NCBI RefSeq assembly: GCF_004365915.1
Contig: NZ_SODI01000001.1
Location: forward strand, 3,224,001-3,288,000
From: Cryobacterium psychrophilum
GTDB lineage: Bacteria > Actinomycetota > Actinomycetes > Actinomycetales > Microbacteriaceae
Direction of reading: 5' to 3'
Length of the DNA: 64,000 bases
Shown here: positions 29,614 through 38,654 of the stretch, piece after piece
Layout of the letters: each line of letters opens with the position of its first letter
Numbering within the stretch: the stretch's first letter is position 1
Translations under genes and position numbers: made by a program
The notes under the pieces: generated by a model
Seen by the model: only the letters and a program-made list of their open reading frames with translations
Told to the model about the DNA's origin: nothing
Databases searched by the model: none

Positions 29614-29922
29614 GTGGTTTACGCAGTTGTGCGCGCCGGAGGGCGGCAGGAGAAGGTAGAGGTCGGTACCATCGTCACGATGGACCGAATCAAGGCTGAC
29701 AAGGACGGCAACGTCGAGCTGGCCGCCGTGCTTCTCGTCGACGGCGACAAGATCACCTCTGACGGTGCGTCGCTGGCCAAGGTCAAGGTGACCGCCGAGG
29801 TTCTCAACAACCTCCGCGGCCCGAAGATCGTCATCCAGAAGTTCAAGAACAAGACCGGGTACAAGAAGCGTCAGGGGCACCGTCAGGAGCTCACTCGCGT
29901 TCAGGTTACCGGCATCGTCTAA
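29614..29922 (+). CDS. rplU: 50S ribosomal protein L21
   Basis: 102 residues from GTG 29614, giving the normal N-terminus [18 protein letters not shown]; longer in-frame starts would read through the leader. The C-terminus has [18 protein letters not shown], the L21 signature region that contacts 23S rRNA. It is followed after 17 bases by rpmA. Confidence 0.96.
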   Translation: MVYAVVRAGGRQEKVEVGTIVTMDRIKADKDGNVELAAVLLVDGDKITSDGASLAKVKVTAEVLNNLRGPKIVIQKFKNKTGYKKRQGHRQELTRVQVTGIV

Positions 29923-29939
29923 GGCCAGGAGAAGAACAG

Positions 29940-30197
29940 ATGGCACACAAAAAAGGTGCGAGTTCCACTCGCAACGGTCGCGACTCCAATGCTCAGCGCC
30001 TCGGCGTGAAGCGCTTCGGCGGACAGGTTGTCGGAGCGGGCGAGATCATCGTTCGTCAGCGCGGCACCCACTTCCACCCCGGCATCAACGTCGGTCGCGG
30101 TGGAGACGACACGCTCTTCGCTCTCGAAGCTGGCTCGGTTCATTTCGGAGCCAAGGGTGGCCGCAAGGTCGTCAACATCCTGGCGGCTGCCGAGTAG
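29940..30197 (+). CDS. rpmA: 50S ribosomal protein L27
   Basis: 85 residues with AGGAGAAG upstream. It starts [16 protein letters not shown], so the N-terminal tail that reaches the peptidyl transferase centre begins at its final residue and needs no protease processing, unlike the Firmicutes form. [20 protein letters not shown] is the family signature. Confidence 0.97.
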   Translation: MAHKKGASSTRNGRDSNAQRLGVKRFGGQVVGAGEIIVRQRGTHFHPGINVGRGGDDTLFALEAGSVHFGAKGGRKVVNILAAAE

Positions 30198-30211
30198 GCA
30201 TCCAGCTTTGA

Positions 30212-30243
30212 ACGTAAGGGCGGGCCTCGGTCCGCCCTTACGT
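30212..30243 (+). terminator. Hairpin between rpmA and obgE
   Basis: A perfect 12-bp stem, ACGTAAGGGCGG (30212-30223) with CCGCCCTTACGT (30232-30243), encloses 8 bases. No strong T run follows, so it may only reduce read-through from the ribosomal genes into obgE. Confidence 0.7.
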
Positions 30244-30281
30244 GTATTTAGACCCAAATTTTCGCCTGAGAGGGGCACTTC

Positions 30282-31856
30282 ATGGCCACATTCGTTGACC
30301 ACGTCACGCTGCATTTGCGAGCGGGTAACGGAGGAAGCGGCTGTGTCTCTGTAAAGCGCGAGAAGTTCAAGCCGCTTGCCGGCCCCGACGGCGGTAACGG
30401 CGGCAGTGGCGGAGATCTCGTTCTCGTCGCAGACCCTGGTACGACAACGCTTCTGGGTTACCACCGTTCGCCCCACCGCAGCTCCGACAACGGCGGACCC
30501 GGCATGGGCGACCACCGCAACGGCCACAACGGCGAGATTCGCGAACTTATGGTTCCGATCGGCACCGTTGTCAAGGACGCGGAGGGCAACATGATCCTCG
30601 ACATGAACGAGCCGGGCCTGCGCCTCGTTGTCGGCCCCGGCGGCCAGGGGGGTCTCGGCAACGCCGCGCTCGCCTCAACCAAGCGCAAAGCCCCCGGCTT
30701 CGCCCTGCTCGGCACCCTCGGCTTCGAGGGAAGCGTCTACCTCGAACTCAAGACGCTGGCGGATGTGGCTCTCGTGGGCTACCCGTCCGCGGGGAAGTCG
30801 AGCCTGATCGCGGCCATGTCGGCTGCCAAGCCCAAGATCGCCGAGTACCCCTTCACGACCCTGCACCCCAACCTCGGCGTCGTCGAGTCCGGTGATTCCC
30901 GCTACACGATGGCGGATGTCCCCGGCCTGATCGAGGGCGCAAGTGAAGGCAAGGGCCTCGGCCTGGAGTTCCTGCGTCACGTGGAACGCTGCACCGCGCT
31001 CCTGCATGTGCTCGACTGCGCCACGCTGGAGCCGGGGCGCGACCCGCTGAGCGACCTCGACGTGATTCTCGGTGAGCTCGCCGCTTACCCGGTCCCGGAA
31101 GGGCAGAAGCCGCTCCTGGAGCGCACCCAGCTCGTCGCCCTCAACAAGATCGACGTGCCCGAGGGCCGCGAACTCGCCGGATTCGTGAAGGCGGACCTCG
31201 AAACGCGCGGCTATCGCGTGTTCGAGATCTCCACCGTCACCCACGAGGGCCTGCGCCAGCTCAGCTATGCCCTGGCCGAAATCGTCGAGCAGGGCCGGGT
31301 AGAGACTGCTGCTGCCGAAGCCAGGAAGCCGCGCATCGTCATGCGCCCGAAGGCCGTCGATGACGGTGGCTTCTCGGTGCGGGTCGAGGGCGGATCCTTC
31401 GGCAACATCTACCGCATTCTCGGCGCCAAGCCGGAACGTTGGATCCAGCAGACCGACTTCACCAACGAGGAGGCCATTGGCTTCCTGGCTGATCGTCTCG
31501 CGAAGCTCGGCGTGGAGAACGAACTGTACAAGGCCGGCGCCATTGCCGGCTCGACGGTCATCATTGGCCCTGGCCACGGAGTGGTGTTCGACTGGGAGCC
31601 CACGCTCACCTCGACCGCCGAGCTCATCACCGCCCCGCGCGGTACCGATACGCGTCTCGACGATTCCAAGCGACGCACGAGCAACGAGCGTCGTGAAGAA
31701 TACTTCGGTCGCATGGATGCCAAGGCCTCCGCTCGCGCAGAGATGATTCGCGAGCGCGAAGCCGGCATGTGGCGGACCGATGAAGAAGAACAAAACGAAG
31801 ATGTACGCGCAAGCGGCAAGAATTCAGAAGACGACGGCTCAACGAAAGAGGATTAG
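30282..31856 (+). CDS. obgE: Obg family GTPase, ribosome assembly and stress
   Basis: 524 residues. The glycine-rich Obg fold fills 1-158 ([10 protein letters not shown] and similar). The G domain has G1 GYPSAGKS at 166-173, G3 DVPGLIEGA and G4 NKID. A C-terminal OCT domain follows ([20 protein letters not shown] onwards) and then a ~90-residue charged tail. It binds the 50S subunit and couples assembly to nucleotide status. The order rplU-rpmA-obgE-proB-proA is conserved in actinobacteria. Confidence 0.96.
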   Translation: MATFVDHVTLHLRAGNGGSGCVSVKREKFKPLAGPDGGNGGSGGDLVLVADPGTTTLLGYHRSPHRSSDNGGPGMGDHRNGHNGEIRELMVPIGTVVKDAEGNMILDMNEPGLRLVVGPGGQGGLGNAALASTKRKAPGFALLGTLGFEGSVYLELKTLADVALVGYPSAGKSSLIAAMSAAKPKIAEYPFTTLHPNLGVVESGDSRYTMADVPGLIEGASEGKGLGLEFLRHVERCTALLHVLDCATLEPGRDPLSDLDVILGELAAYPVPEGQKPLLERTQLVALNKIDVPEGRELAGFVKADLETRGYRVFEISTVTHEGLRQLSYALAEIVEQGRVETAAAEARKPRIVMRPKAVDDGGFSVRVEGGSFGNIYRILGAKPERWIQQTDFTNEEAIGFLADRLAKLGVENELYKAGAIAGSTVIIGPGHGVVFDWEPTLTSTAELITAPRGTDTRLDDSKRRTSNERREEYFGRMDAKASARAEMIREREAGMWRTDEEEQNEDVRASGKNSEDDGSTKED

Positions 31857-31858
31857 CA

Positions 31859-32665
31859 GTGATTGGCTTAAAGCGCGACCAGGTCGCATCCGCAAAGAGA
31901 ATTGTGGTCAAGGTTGGATCATCATCGATCAGCGGTGAGAATTCCGAACAGATCACTCCACTCGTGGACGCCCTGGCAGAGGCCTACGGACGAGGTACCG
32001 AGGTAGTTCTCATCTCCTCCGGAGCGGTGGCAACGGGAATGCCGTTCCTGCAGCTCGACGAGCGTCCCGTTGACGTTGCGACCCAGCAGGCCGCGGCATC
32101 TGTTGGCCAGAATGTGTTGATCTTTCGCTATCAAGAAAGCCTCGACCGGTATGAAATCGCCGCCGGCACGGTGCTGCTGACGGAAGGCGACCTGCTCAAC
32201 GAGCCGCATCGCAGCAACACCCGCCGGGCGCTGAACCGTCTGCTCGACCTGCGGATTCTTCCCGTCGTCAACGAGAACGACACAGTTGCGGTCTACGGAC
32301 TGCGCTTTGGCAGCAACGACCGCCTCGCGGCCCTGGTGGCCACGCTCATCAGCGCCGACCTGCTGATCATGCTCAGCGACGTGGACGCCCTCTACACGAA
32401 GCCGCCGCACCTCCCGGGTGCCGAGAAGCTCGAGGTGATTGCGGCGGATGACCCGCTCACCGATTTCGAGTTCTCCTCCAGCGGAGCCACCGGCGTCGGT
32501 ACCGGTGGAGCAAGCACAAAGGTAGTGGCCGCCCGTCTGGCGACCAACGCCGGCACCGCCGTTCTCGTGACGTCGACGGAGCTGGCCACCGCGGCACTGC
32601 GTGGCGAGCAAGTGGGAACCTGGTTTGAGCCCGTTGAGGGCGAAGCAGAGCGAGCACTGCTCTAA
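31859..32665 (+). CDS. proB: Glutamate 5-kinase, first copy
   Basis: 268 residues from GTG 31859, 2 bases after the obgE stop. The amino-acid-kinase fold shows KVGSSSIS (phosphate loop), ISSGAVATGM, VVNENDTVA and LLIMLSDVDALYTKPP. It phosphorylates glutamate as the first step of proline synthesis. There is no C-terminal PUA domain, which E. coli ProB has. A second, diverged copy follows 115 bases later. Confidence 0.93.
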   Translation: MIGLKRDQVASAKRIVVKVGSSSISGENSEQITPLVDALAEAYGRGTEVVLISSGAVATGMPFLQLDERPVDVATQQAAASVGQNVLIFRYQESLDRYEIAAGTVLLTEGDLLNEPHRSNTRRALNRLLDLRILPVVNENDTVAVYGLRFGSNDRLAALVATLISADLLIMLSDVDALYTKPPHLPGAEKLEVIAADDPLTDFEFSSSGATGVGTGGASTKVVAARLATNAGTAVLVTSTELATAALRGEQVGTWFEPVEGEAERALL

Positions 32666-32683
32666 GCACTTCCGCAACGCCCT

Positions 32684-32717
32684 GAAGCGCCTTCCCGAGT
32701 CCTCGGGTGGGCGCTTC
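32684..32717 (+). terminator. Hairpin between the two proB copies
   Basis: GAAGCGCC 32684-32691 pairs with GGCGCTTC 32710-32717, and inside it CCCGAG 32694-32699 pairs with CTCGGG 32702-32707. The 14-bp stem has one small internal loop. Only a weak CGTTGT follows, so it may be a weak terminator or an mRNA stability element. Confidence 0.6.
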
Positions 32718-32780
32718 CGTTGTAAGCTTCCCGAGGCTGTCCAAATGACGTGTTCGGGCGCCGGGGAGGGCCTAACTGCC

Positions 32781-33590
32781 GTGAATCCGCTGTCTCGCGA
32801 CCAGATCGCATCCGCTGCCCGAATTGTCGTTAAGGTGGGGTCATCGTCGATCAGCGGTGAGAGTGCCGACCAGATCGGCCCGCTCGTTGAAGCCCTCGCC
32901 GGAGCACATGCACGCGGCACCGAAGTCGTTCTCGTGTCGTCCGGGGCCATTGCAACGGGGATGCCCTACCTTCGGTTGAGCGATCACCCGAGCGACCTGG
33001 CCACGCAGCAAGCCGCTGCCTCCGTGGGTCAGAGCCTGCTCATCTCCCGCTACCAGGCCAGTCTCGACCGCTACGACATTGTGGCCGGCCAGGTGCTGCT
33101 GACCGCCGGCGACCTCGAGAACGCCACGCCACGCAGCAACGCCCAGCGGGCGATGGACCGTCTCCTGGGCTTGCGGATCCTGCCGATCGTGAATGAGAAC
33201 GACACGGTGGCGACCCACGAAATTCGCTTTGGCGACAACGACCGGCTCGCCGCGCTCGTGGCGACGCTGTGCGGCGCCGACCTGCTGCTTCTGCTGAGCG
33301 ACGTGGACGCGCTCTACACGAAGCCGCCGGAGCGTCCGGGTGCCGAGCCCATCTCGTTCGTGGCACACGGTGATCTGTTGCCCGGCATGGAATTCGGCTC
33401 AACGTCCGTCAACAGCGTGGGTACCGGGGGAGCGAGCACCAAGGTGATGGCGGCTCGCCTTGCGGCGGCGGGCGGAACGGGCGTGCTCGTCACAGCCACG
33501 ACGCTGGCCGCGGAAGCCCTGCGTGGAGATCGTGTCGGCACGTGGTTCGAACCCCGCGGCACCGCCGGATCGCCGTCTTTGGTAAACTAG
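32781..33590 (+). CDS. proB: Glutamate 5-kinase, second copy
   Basis: 269 residues from GTG 32781, with GGGGAGGG about 10 bases upstream. All kinase motifs are kept: KVGSSSIS, SSGAIATGM, IVNENDTVA, LSDVDALYTKPP and GTGGASTKV. It is clearly a paralogue of the copy at 31859, with identical long blocks but many substitutions elsewhere, so this is an old duplication and not an assembly error. It ends 4 bases before proA and is the copy physically coupled to it. Confidence 0.92.
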   Translation: MNPLSRDQIASAARIVVKVGSSSISGESADQIGPLVEALAGAHARGTEVVLVSSGAIATGMPYLRLSDHPSDLATQQAAASVGQSLLISRYQASLDRYDIVAGQVLLTAGDLENATPRSNAQRAMDRLLGLRILPIVNENDTVATHEIRFGDNDRLAALVATLCGADLLLLLSDVDALYTKPPERPGAEPISFVAHGDLLPGMEFGSTSVNSVGTGGASTKVMAARLAAAGGTGVLVTATTLAAEALRGDRVGTWFEPRGTAGSPSLVN

Positions 33591-33594
33591 GGGA

Positions 33595-34863
33595 ATGTTG
33601 CAGCCTGTACTTCCCGATGTCCAGCTCACGCCCACTCTCGAAGACGCCCGTAGGGCGTCCATTGACCTCGCCTCGGCCCCGACCGCGCTGAAGAACGCCG
33701 CGCTTGGCGCGATTGCGGATCGGCTCCGGGGGAGCGTCGACACCATCCTCACCGCGAACCGTGCCGACCTGGCCGCCGGCGAGAAGAACGGCCTCACCGT
33801 CGGACTGCTTGACCGCCTCGCTCTCGACGAGGCCCGCGTGGCCGCCCTCGCTGACGCCGTTATGCAGATCGCCCTCCTGACCGACCCGGTCGGAGAGGTG
33901 GTGCGCGGCAGCACCATGCCCAACGCCATCAAGCTCAGCCAGGTGCGTGTGCCCTTCGGCGTGATCGGCGTCATCTATGAGGCCCGCCCCAATGTGACGG
34001 TCGACCTCGCGGCACTCGCGCTGAAGAGCGGCAACGCCGTCGTGCTTCGCGGTGGCTCTGCCGCCGAGAACACCAACCGCGTTCTCGTGGCCCTGGTGCA
34101 GGACGCCATCGAATCCGTCGGACTGCCCAGAGCAGCAGTGCAGACCATCGACCCGTTTGGTCGCGCCGGTGCCACCGAGCTCATGAAGGCCCGCGGCCAC
34201 GTGGACGTGCTCATTCCCCGCGGAAGCGCCAGCCTCATTCGCACCGTCGTCACCGAAGCCAACGTGCCCGTAATCGAGACCGGTTCGGGCGTCGTGCACA
34301 TCTTCCTCGACGAGAGCGCCAACGAGCAGTGGGCGATCGACATCGTGCACAACTCCAAGGTGCAACGCCCGAGCGTGTGCAACGCCCTGGAGACACTGCT
34401 CGTGCACCGTTCAGCGGCCGCTCGAGTGCTTCCCGGCGTGCTCGACAAGCTCACCGAAGCGGGCGTCACCATTCACGCCGACGCTCGCGTGCGAGCCCTC
34501 TACCCGACGGCCATCGCGGCCACCGATGAGGACTGGAGCACCGAGTACATGAGCCTCGATGTGTCGGTTGCCATCGTTGATTCCCTCGACGAGGCGATCA
34601 CGCACATTCGCCAGTACTCCACCGGACACACCGAATCCATCATCACGAACGACCTGGGCAATGCCGAAAGGTTCCTCAACGAGGTGGATTCGGCATCCGT
34701 TGTGGTGAACGCGTCGACGCGGTTCACCGATGGCGCCGAATTCGGTTTTGGCGCCGAGGTGGGAATTTCCACGCAGAAACTCCACGCGCGCGGGCCCATG
34801 GGCCTCCCCGAGCTCACAAGTACCAAGTGGATCCTGCGCGGATCAGGACAGGTGCGCGCCTAG
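33595..34863 (+). CDS. proA: Glutamate-5-semialdehyde dehydrogenase (gamma-glutamyl phosphate reductase)
   Basis: 422 residues. The aldehyde-dehydrogenase fold has the catalytic Cys262 in VQRPSVCNALE and the conserved VPFGVIGVIYEARPNVT and STGHTESIIT segments. It reduces glutamyl phosphate to the semialdehyde with NADPH, the second step of proline synthesis, and is encoded 4 bases after the second proB. RGPMGLPELTSTKW closes the protein as usual. Confidence 0.97.
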   Translation: MLQPVLPDVQLTPTLEDARRASIDLASAPTALKNAALGAIADRLRGSVDTILTANRADLAAGEKNGLTVGLLDRLALDEARVAALADAVMQIALLTDPVGEVVRGSTMPNAIKLSQVRVPFGVIGVIYEARPNVTVDLAALALKSGNAVVLRGGSAAENTNRVLVALVQDAIESVGLPRAAVQTIDPFGRAGATELMKARGHVDVLIPRGSASLIRTVVTEANVPVIETGSGVVHIFLDESANEQWAIDIVHNSKVQRPSVCNALETLLVHRSAAARVLPGVLDKLTEAGVTIHADARVRALYPTAIAATDEDWSTEYMSLDVSVAIVDSLDEAITHIRQYSTGHTESIITNDLGNAERFLNEVDSASVVVNASTRFTDGAEFGFGAEVGISTQKLHARGPMGLPELTSTKWILRGSGQVRA

Positions 34864-34923
34864 CCCGCACTAGACTAATCCCGGTGGCGCAAGCCCTACT
34901 TTTGTGTGTGAAATGGAGAACCC

Positions 34924-35172
34924 ATGTCGTTTGTGACCGCTGTGCTTACTAATCCCCTTCTGCTGACCGCCGTGGCGGCCGAAGCCGAGGTTGAGCACGC
35001 TGCCGTGCCCCTGCCCCTGCCCCTCTGGGCGTACCCGACCGTGGCCTTCGTGCTCCTCCTGGCCCTGGGCATTGTGCTCTGGAGCTTCCGCGACGTGGCC
35101 AACCGGCACAGCGCGAAGGCTGCTGCCTTCGCGGCCGCACATGGCGGCGACACCGGGCACAGCGGTCATTAG
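34924..35172 (+). CDS. Small single-pass membrane protein
   Basis: 82 residues, with GGAG near 34916-34919 in the leader before ATG 34924. An N-terminal hydrophobic stretch and a central membrane helix (AYPTVAFVLLLALGIVLWSF) are followed by a His/Gly-rich tail ending HGGDTGHSGH. The His-rich tail could bind metal, but nothing supports that further. It sits between proA and nadD, a place where similar small proteins occur in related genomes. Function unknown. Confidence 0.75.
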   Translation: MSFVTAVLTNPLLLTAVAAEAEVEHAAVPLPLPLWAYPTVAFVLLLALGIVLWSFRDVANRHSAKAAAFAAAHGGDTGHSGH

Positions 35173-35187
35173 CCGAATCGGCACCGC

Positions 35188-35793
35188 GTGAGTAGTCCCG
35201 GGACCGAACGTCGTCCGCGTATTGGCGTTATGGGCGGCACCTTCGATCCGATTCATCACGGGCACCTTGTGGCCGCGAGCGAAGTGGCACGGAGTTTCGA
35301 CCTCGACGAGGTCATCTTTGTGCCCACCGGCGAGCCGTGGCAGAAATCCGGTGTGACCCCAAGCGAGCATCGGTACCTCATGACCGTGATCGCCACGGCG
35401 TCGAACCCTCAATTCACGGTGAGTCGGGTCGACATCAACCGTGACGGTCCCACCTACACCATCGACACCCTGCGTGACCTGCATGACGAACGGCCCGACG
35501 CCGAGCTGTTCTTCATCACCGGGGCGGACGCCATCAGCCAGATCCTCGGTTGGAAAGACGTGCGGGAATTGTGGGAACTGGCGCACTTCGTGGCTGTGAG
35601 TCGTCCGGGACATGAGTTGAGTGTTTCGGGTTTGCCGAACCAGGACGTAAGCTTGTTGGAGGTTCCGGCTCTGGCCATTTCGTCCACTGACTGCCGGGCA
35701 CGGGTGAATCGGGGCTTCCCGGTCTGGTATCTCGTCCCCGATGGGGTCGTCCAGTACATCTCAAAGCACCATCTGTATCGGAGTGTGGTATGA
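35188..35793 (+). CDS. nadD: Nicotinate-nucleotide adenylyltransferase
   Basis: 201 residues from GTG 35188. The nucleotidyltransferase motif [11 protein letters not shown] is at 16-26, and [10 protein letters not shown] supplies the second (ISST/S-x-x-R) site. It converts nicotinate mononucleotide and ATP to deamido-NAD in NAD synthesis. It overlaps the next gene by 4 bases (ATGA-type), which links it to the repeat-rich membrane protein and rsfS. Confidence 0.96.
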   Translation: MSSPGTERRPRIGVMGGTFDPIHHGHLVAASEVARSFDLDEVIFVPTGEPWQKSGVTPSEHRYLMTVIATASNPQFTVSRVDINRDGPTYTIDTLRDLHDERPDAELFFITGADAISQILGWKDVRELWELAHFVAVSRPGHELSVSGLPNQDVSLLEVPALAISSTDCRARVNRGFPVWYLVPDGVVQYISKHHLYRSVV

Positions 35794-37091
35794 CGTTGGG
35801 CAACAGCCAACCGCCACTGACCCGACGGCAAGCCCGCGAAGCGGCCTCGGCCCTTGAGCAGCAGTCCGGTGCCGAACAACCCGGTGCCGAACAACCCGGT
35901 GCCGAACAACCCGGTGCCGAACAACCCGACGCCGAACAACCCGACGCCGAACAGTCGCCCACGGATTCAGAAGACCTGCACGTCGAGTCCGCCCAGGCCG
36001 AGTCCGCCCAGGCCGAGTCCGCCCAGGTCGATGCGACCACCGCGCCAGAGACAACGACCGGCCGTAAACCGCGCCCCGGCCAGAAACGCCGCGGGAGTGC
36101 CGCGAAGTCAGCCCAGGGCGCAACCGCGGTCGCTGACGACACCGTCCCTGACGCGACGACTCCCAACGCCCCCGTGACTCCGGATTCCCCTCGGCCTGCT
36201 GCCATTCGGCCGGACGTCGACCCTCCCATGACCTCGTTCGCGCCGCGTTCGAGCGGATCGGGGGCGGGATCCGCTGCACCGAAGCTGTCACCGGACACCA
36301 CAGGACGCACGCTCACCCGCCGCGAATTGCGGGCGCTCAACGCCGCAGAGGCAGCGGACGCGCTCGAGTTTGAGTCAGAGGCGGCCGAGGACAAAATCGT
36401 TCCGGCGGAGCCGGCGTCCAAGCCCACCAAGCCTGCGTCCACCAAGCCTGCGCCCACCAAGCCCGCGGCCGACTCGTCCAGGCAGGTCTCGTCCAACCCG
36501 GTCTCGTCCAACCCGGGCGCTGCCGGAGCTGCCGCGCCTGACGCCATCGACGAGAGTCCCGACGCGGATGATGCGGCGGACACGAACGCTCTGCACCCCC
36601 CGGTCGGTCACTGGTCCATCGACAAGGGTGACGACGAGGCCCCCGAATCGCAGCGCCCGCAGTCCCTCGATGACCTCATGTCCCTCGGACTCGGTGCTGG
36701 TGGAATCCCCACGACGACCAATGCGCTGATCCTGCCGTCGACTCCCAACCATGGCACGACCTCCGGGCCGCTCTCCAATACGGGTGAGATCCTCATCACG
36801 GGCTCCTTCGATCTGCCGAGGAGCCTCGGTGAAACCGGCCAGCACCCGAATCACTTCGACTCGGCCGATGTCGACCACATGAACGACCAACTCGACGACG
36901 TGGGCCAGGCCGACAACGCTCCGGTCAGTGCCAGCCGGGCCGTCAGTACGCATGCGTCCACGCGAAACGTGATGACACCGCCCAAGAAGAGTGGCGTGAC
37001 ACTGCCCGTAGTTCTCGTTGTCTCGACGACCGCCCTCGCCGTGAGCGTGTCCGCCCTCTTGTTTGTCGGCCACCTCCTCCAAATTTTCTAG
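35790..37091 (+). CDS. Repeat-rich hypothetical protein with C-terminal membrane anchor
   Basis: 433 residues. It begins with [16 protein letters not shown] and later repeats the theme as [13 protein letters not shown], short basic helices seen in other actinobacterial envelope proteins. Between them are low-complexity tracts: six [10 protein letters not shown] units, three ESAQ units and Lys/Pro/Thr repeats. One membrane helix near the end ([26 protein letters not shown]) places most of the chain in the cytoplasm if the basic KK before it stays inside. It lies between nadD and rsfS, a conserved slot. No enzymatic domain is visible. Confidence 0.75.
   Translation: MTLGNSQPPLTRRQAREAASALEQQSGAEQPGAEQPGAEQPGAEQPDAEQPDAEQSPTDSEDLHVESAQAESAQAESAQVDATTAPETTTGRKPRPGQKRRGSAAKSAQGATAVADDTVPDATTPNAPVTPDSPRPAAIRPDVDPPMTSFAPRSSGSGAGSAAPKLSPDTTGRTLTRRELRALNAAEAADALEFESEAAEDKIVPAEPASKPTKPASTKPAPTKPAADSSRQVSSNPVSSNPGAAGAAAPDAIDESPDADDAADTNALHPPVGHWSIDKGDDEAPESQRPQSLDDLMSLGLGAGGIPTTTNALILPSTPNHGTTSGPLSNTGEILITGSFDLPRSLGETGQHPNHFDSADVDHMNDQLDDVGQADNAPVSASRAVSTHASTRNVMTPPKKSGVTLPVVLVVSTTALAVSVSALLFVGHLLQIF
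35866..35955 (+). repeat. 15-bp coding tandem repeat (six copies)
   Basis: Six units of CCGGTGCCGAACAAC or its CCGACGCC variant stand head to tail, encoding [10 protein letters not shown] pentapeptides. Four are identical, so recent slippage or unequal crossing over is likely. Confidence 0.9.
35982..36026 (+). repeat. 15-bp coding tandem repeat (three copies)
   Basis: Three near-identical units of GCCGAGTCCGCCCAG (the first begins GTCGAG) encode ESAQ-based pentapeptides in the same protein as the PGAEQ repeat. Confidence 0.85.
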
Positions 37092-37152
37092 CCCACTTCT
37101 GTTCACATCGATTTCTGTACATCAAGACGTCTCAAATTCAAGGATTTATTCA

Positions 37153-37587
37153 ATGACCGCAACTGCCCACTCTCGCGAACTCCTCAAGGTGGCCGTCGCC
37201 GCTGCCGAGTCGAAGGCCGGTGAAAACCTGATTGCGCTGGACGTTTCCAACCCGCTTCCGCTTGCCGACATCTTCCTGATCGTCACGGGGCGTTCAGAGC
37301 GCAACGTGATCGCCATCGCGGGTGAGATCGAAGACCAGCTGATCGAAGCCGGACACAAGCCGCTTCGCCGCGAAGGCCGCGCCGCCGGACGATGGGTGCT
37401 CGTTGACTTCGGCGACCTCGTCGTGCACGTCTTCCACGATGAGGAGCGCGAGTACTACGGACTCGAACGCCTGTGGAAGGACTGCCCGGTCATTCCTCTC
37501 GAGCTCGTCTCTGCTGCCGCTGCCGTCCCCGCTGCCGAGTCTGCCGAGTCGACCGAGATTTCCGAGTCTGCCGAGGCATCCGAGTAG
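37153..37587 (+). CDS. rsfS: Ribosome silencing factor
   Basis: 144 residues from ATG 37153 with AAGGA upstream; an in-frame ATG at 37063 overlaps the preceding gene. The DUF143/RsfS core has ALDVSNPLPLADIFLIVTG, GRAAGRWVLVDFGDLVVHVF and EEREYYGLERLW. It binds L14 on the 50S subunit and blocks subunit joining under starvation. A 30-residue Ala/Glu/Ser tail is unusual but dispensable-looking. It is the third gene of the nadD cluster. Confidence 0.94.
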   Translation: MTATAHSRELLKVAVAAAESKAGENLIALDVSNPLPLADIFLIVTGRSERNVIAIAGEIEDQLIEAGHKPLRREGRAAGRWVLVDFGDLVVHVFHDEEREYYGLERLWKDCPVIPLELVSAAAAVPAAESAESTEISESAEASE

Positions 37588-37628
37588 CCCGGTTTCGCAT
37601 CTGCTGTTTTATGCAGTAGTCTAAACAA

Positions 37629-37654
37629 GTTGTTTCGGGGCAATCCGAAACAAC
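37629..37654. repeat. Perfect 10-bp inverted repeat before tRNA-Ala
   Basis: GTTGTTTCGG (37629-37638) and CCGAAACAAC (37645-37654) flank a 6-base loop and end 5 bases before the tRNA. It may end rsfS transcripts or act in processing of the tRNA 5 prime end. Confidence 0.65.
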
Positions 37655-37659
37655 AGAAC

Positions 37660-37736
37660 GGGTCCGTGGCGCAGCCTGGTAGCGCACCTGCATGGCATGC
37701 AGGGGGTCAGGGGTTCGAATCCCCTCGGATCCACCA
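37660..37736 (+). tRNA. tRNA-Ala (anticodon GGC)
   Basis: Acceptor stem GGGTCCG pairs with CGGATCC with one G-U. The anticodon stem CCTGC/GCAGG encloses ATGGCAT, giving anticodon GGC. The T arm has GGTTCGAATCC, and the CCA end is encoded. Confidence 0.96.
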
Positions 37737-37742
37737 AAACAA

Positions 37743-37778
37743 AGAAAACCCCGACCTGGTCGGGGTTTTCTTTTTTTA
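37743..37778 (+). terminator. Rho-independent terminator after tRNA-Ala
   Basis: AAAACCCCGACC pairs with GGTCGGGGTTTT across a 1-2 base loop and is followed by a run of seven T. It is the cleanest intrinsic terminator in the window. Confidence 0.93.
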
Positions 37779-37810
37779 ATCCCTGTGCGTTTCCGCGTAT
37801 TTCTTCCGGG

Positions 37811-38221
37811 ATGGATACTCGAGTTGTGACCTCTTCCTTCTTGCCAACCGACCGGTGTCCGTGCTTCAGCGGACAGGGCTATCCGGAGTGCTGCAACCGG
37901 TACCACCGTGGCGACGCGCTCGCCCCCACGGCCGAACAACTCATGCGTTCGCGTTACTCGGCCTTCGCTGTAGGTGACGCGGCGTACCTCCTCGCGACCT
38001 GGCATCCGCTCACCAGGCCCGCATCCCTCGAACTGGACGCCAGTCTGGTCTGGACACGCCTCGTCATTGATCGCACGAGCGGCGGGGGCCCCTTCGACCG
38101 AGAGGGGCTGGTGGAATTCACGGCTCACTATCGCAGCGACGAGGAACGCGGCACGCAGCACGAGACGAGCCGGTTCGAACGGGTCGACCGCGTCTGGTAC
38201 TACGTCGATGGTGTCGAATAG
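37811..38221 (+). CDS. YchJ / UPF0225 family protein with SEC-C type cysteines
   Basis: 136 residues from ATG 37811 (GTG 37826 is an alternative). The N-terminus CPCFSGQGYPECCNRYHRG is the metal-binding SEC-C-like cluster; the usual Gly after the first CxC is Phe here. APTAEQLMRSRYSAFAVGDAAYL is the UPF0225 signature, and the rest folds like NTF2-type domains. The biological role is unknown. A terminator upstream makes it a separate unit from tRNA-Ala. Confidence 0.88.
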   Translation: MDTRVVTSSFLPTDRCPCFSGQGYPECCNRYHRGDALAPTAEQLMRSRYSAFAVGDAAYLLATWHPLTRPASLELDASLVWTRLVIDRTSGGGPFDREGLVEFTAHYRSDEERGTQHETSRFERVDRVWYYVDGVE

Positions 38222-38265
38222 TTTCGCGCGCTATTAGCCAACTTCCCAGCCGCAGGTCGTACCTT

Positions 38266-38625
38266 GTGAACATGACAGACACGCTGACCCGCGATATCGA
38301 GACGGGAAGCGATCCCAGCCATCCGGTGCGAGTCTTCCTGCGCCGCTGCCGCGCGTGGGTGGAACGCCACCCACGGGTGCGCTGGACCTATCGTTTCGTC
38401 GTGGGCCTGCTGGGAACGGTCATCGTAGGTGTCGGAGTGCTGTTGATTCCCCTGCCCGGCCCCGGCTGGCTGATTGTGTTCTTCGGTATTGGAATACTCG
38501 GAACGGAGTTCCCCTCCGCGCGTCGGATGGCGGCCTTCCTCAAGCGTGTTCTCTCACGGGTATTGGCGTGGTGGAGGGCTCGCCGTACGGCGAGCGACCA
38601 AACCAACAGCCAGGGCGCACAGTAG
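38266..38625 (+). CDS. PGPGW-motif membrane protein (TIGR02611-like)
   Basis: 119 residues from GTG 38266 (ATG 38272 also possible). Two membrane helices surround the signature LIPLPGPGWLIVFFGIGILG, followed by a basic helix (RVLSRVLAWWRARR). The family is widespread in actinobacteria and has no known function. Confidence 0.85.
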   Translation: MNMTDTLTRDIETGSDPSHPVRVFLRRCRAWVERHPRVRWTYRFVVGLLGTVIVGVGVLLIPLPGPGWLIVFFGIGILGTEFPSARRMAAFLKRVLSRVLAWWRARRTASDQTNSQGAQ

Positions 38626-38654
38626 CCTCGCTCACGCGGCATTAGCGTCCATCT

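Noticed and set aside
31859..33590. The proB duplication as an assembly error.
   Set aside because: The two copies differ at many positions and have different starts, lengths and flanks, so they are real paralogues.
35866..36026. Repeat arrays resembling a small CRISPR.
   Set aside because: Units are 15 bp, directly adjacent with no spacers, and coding. There are no cas genes in the window.
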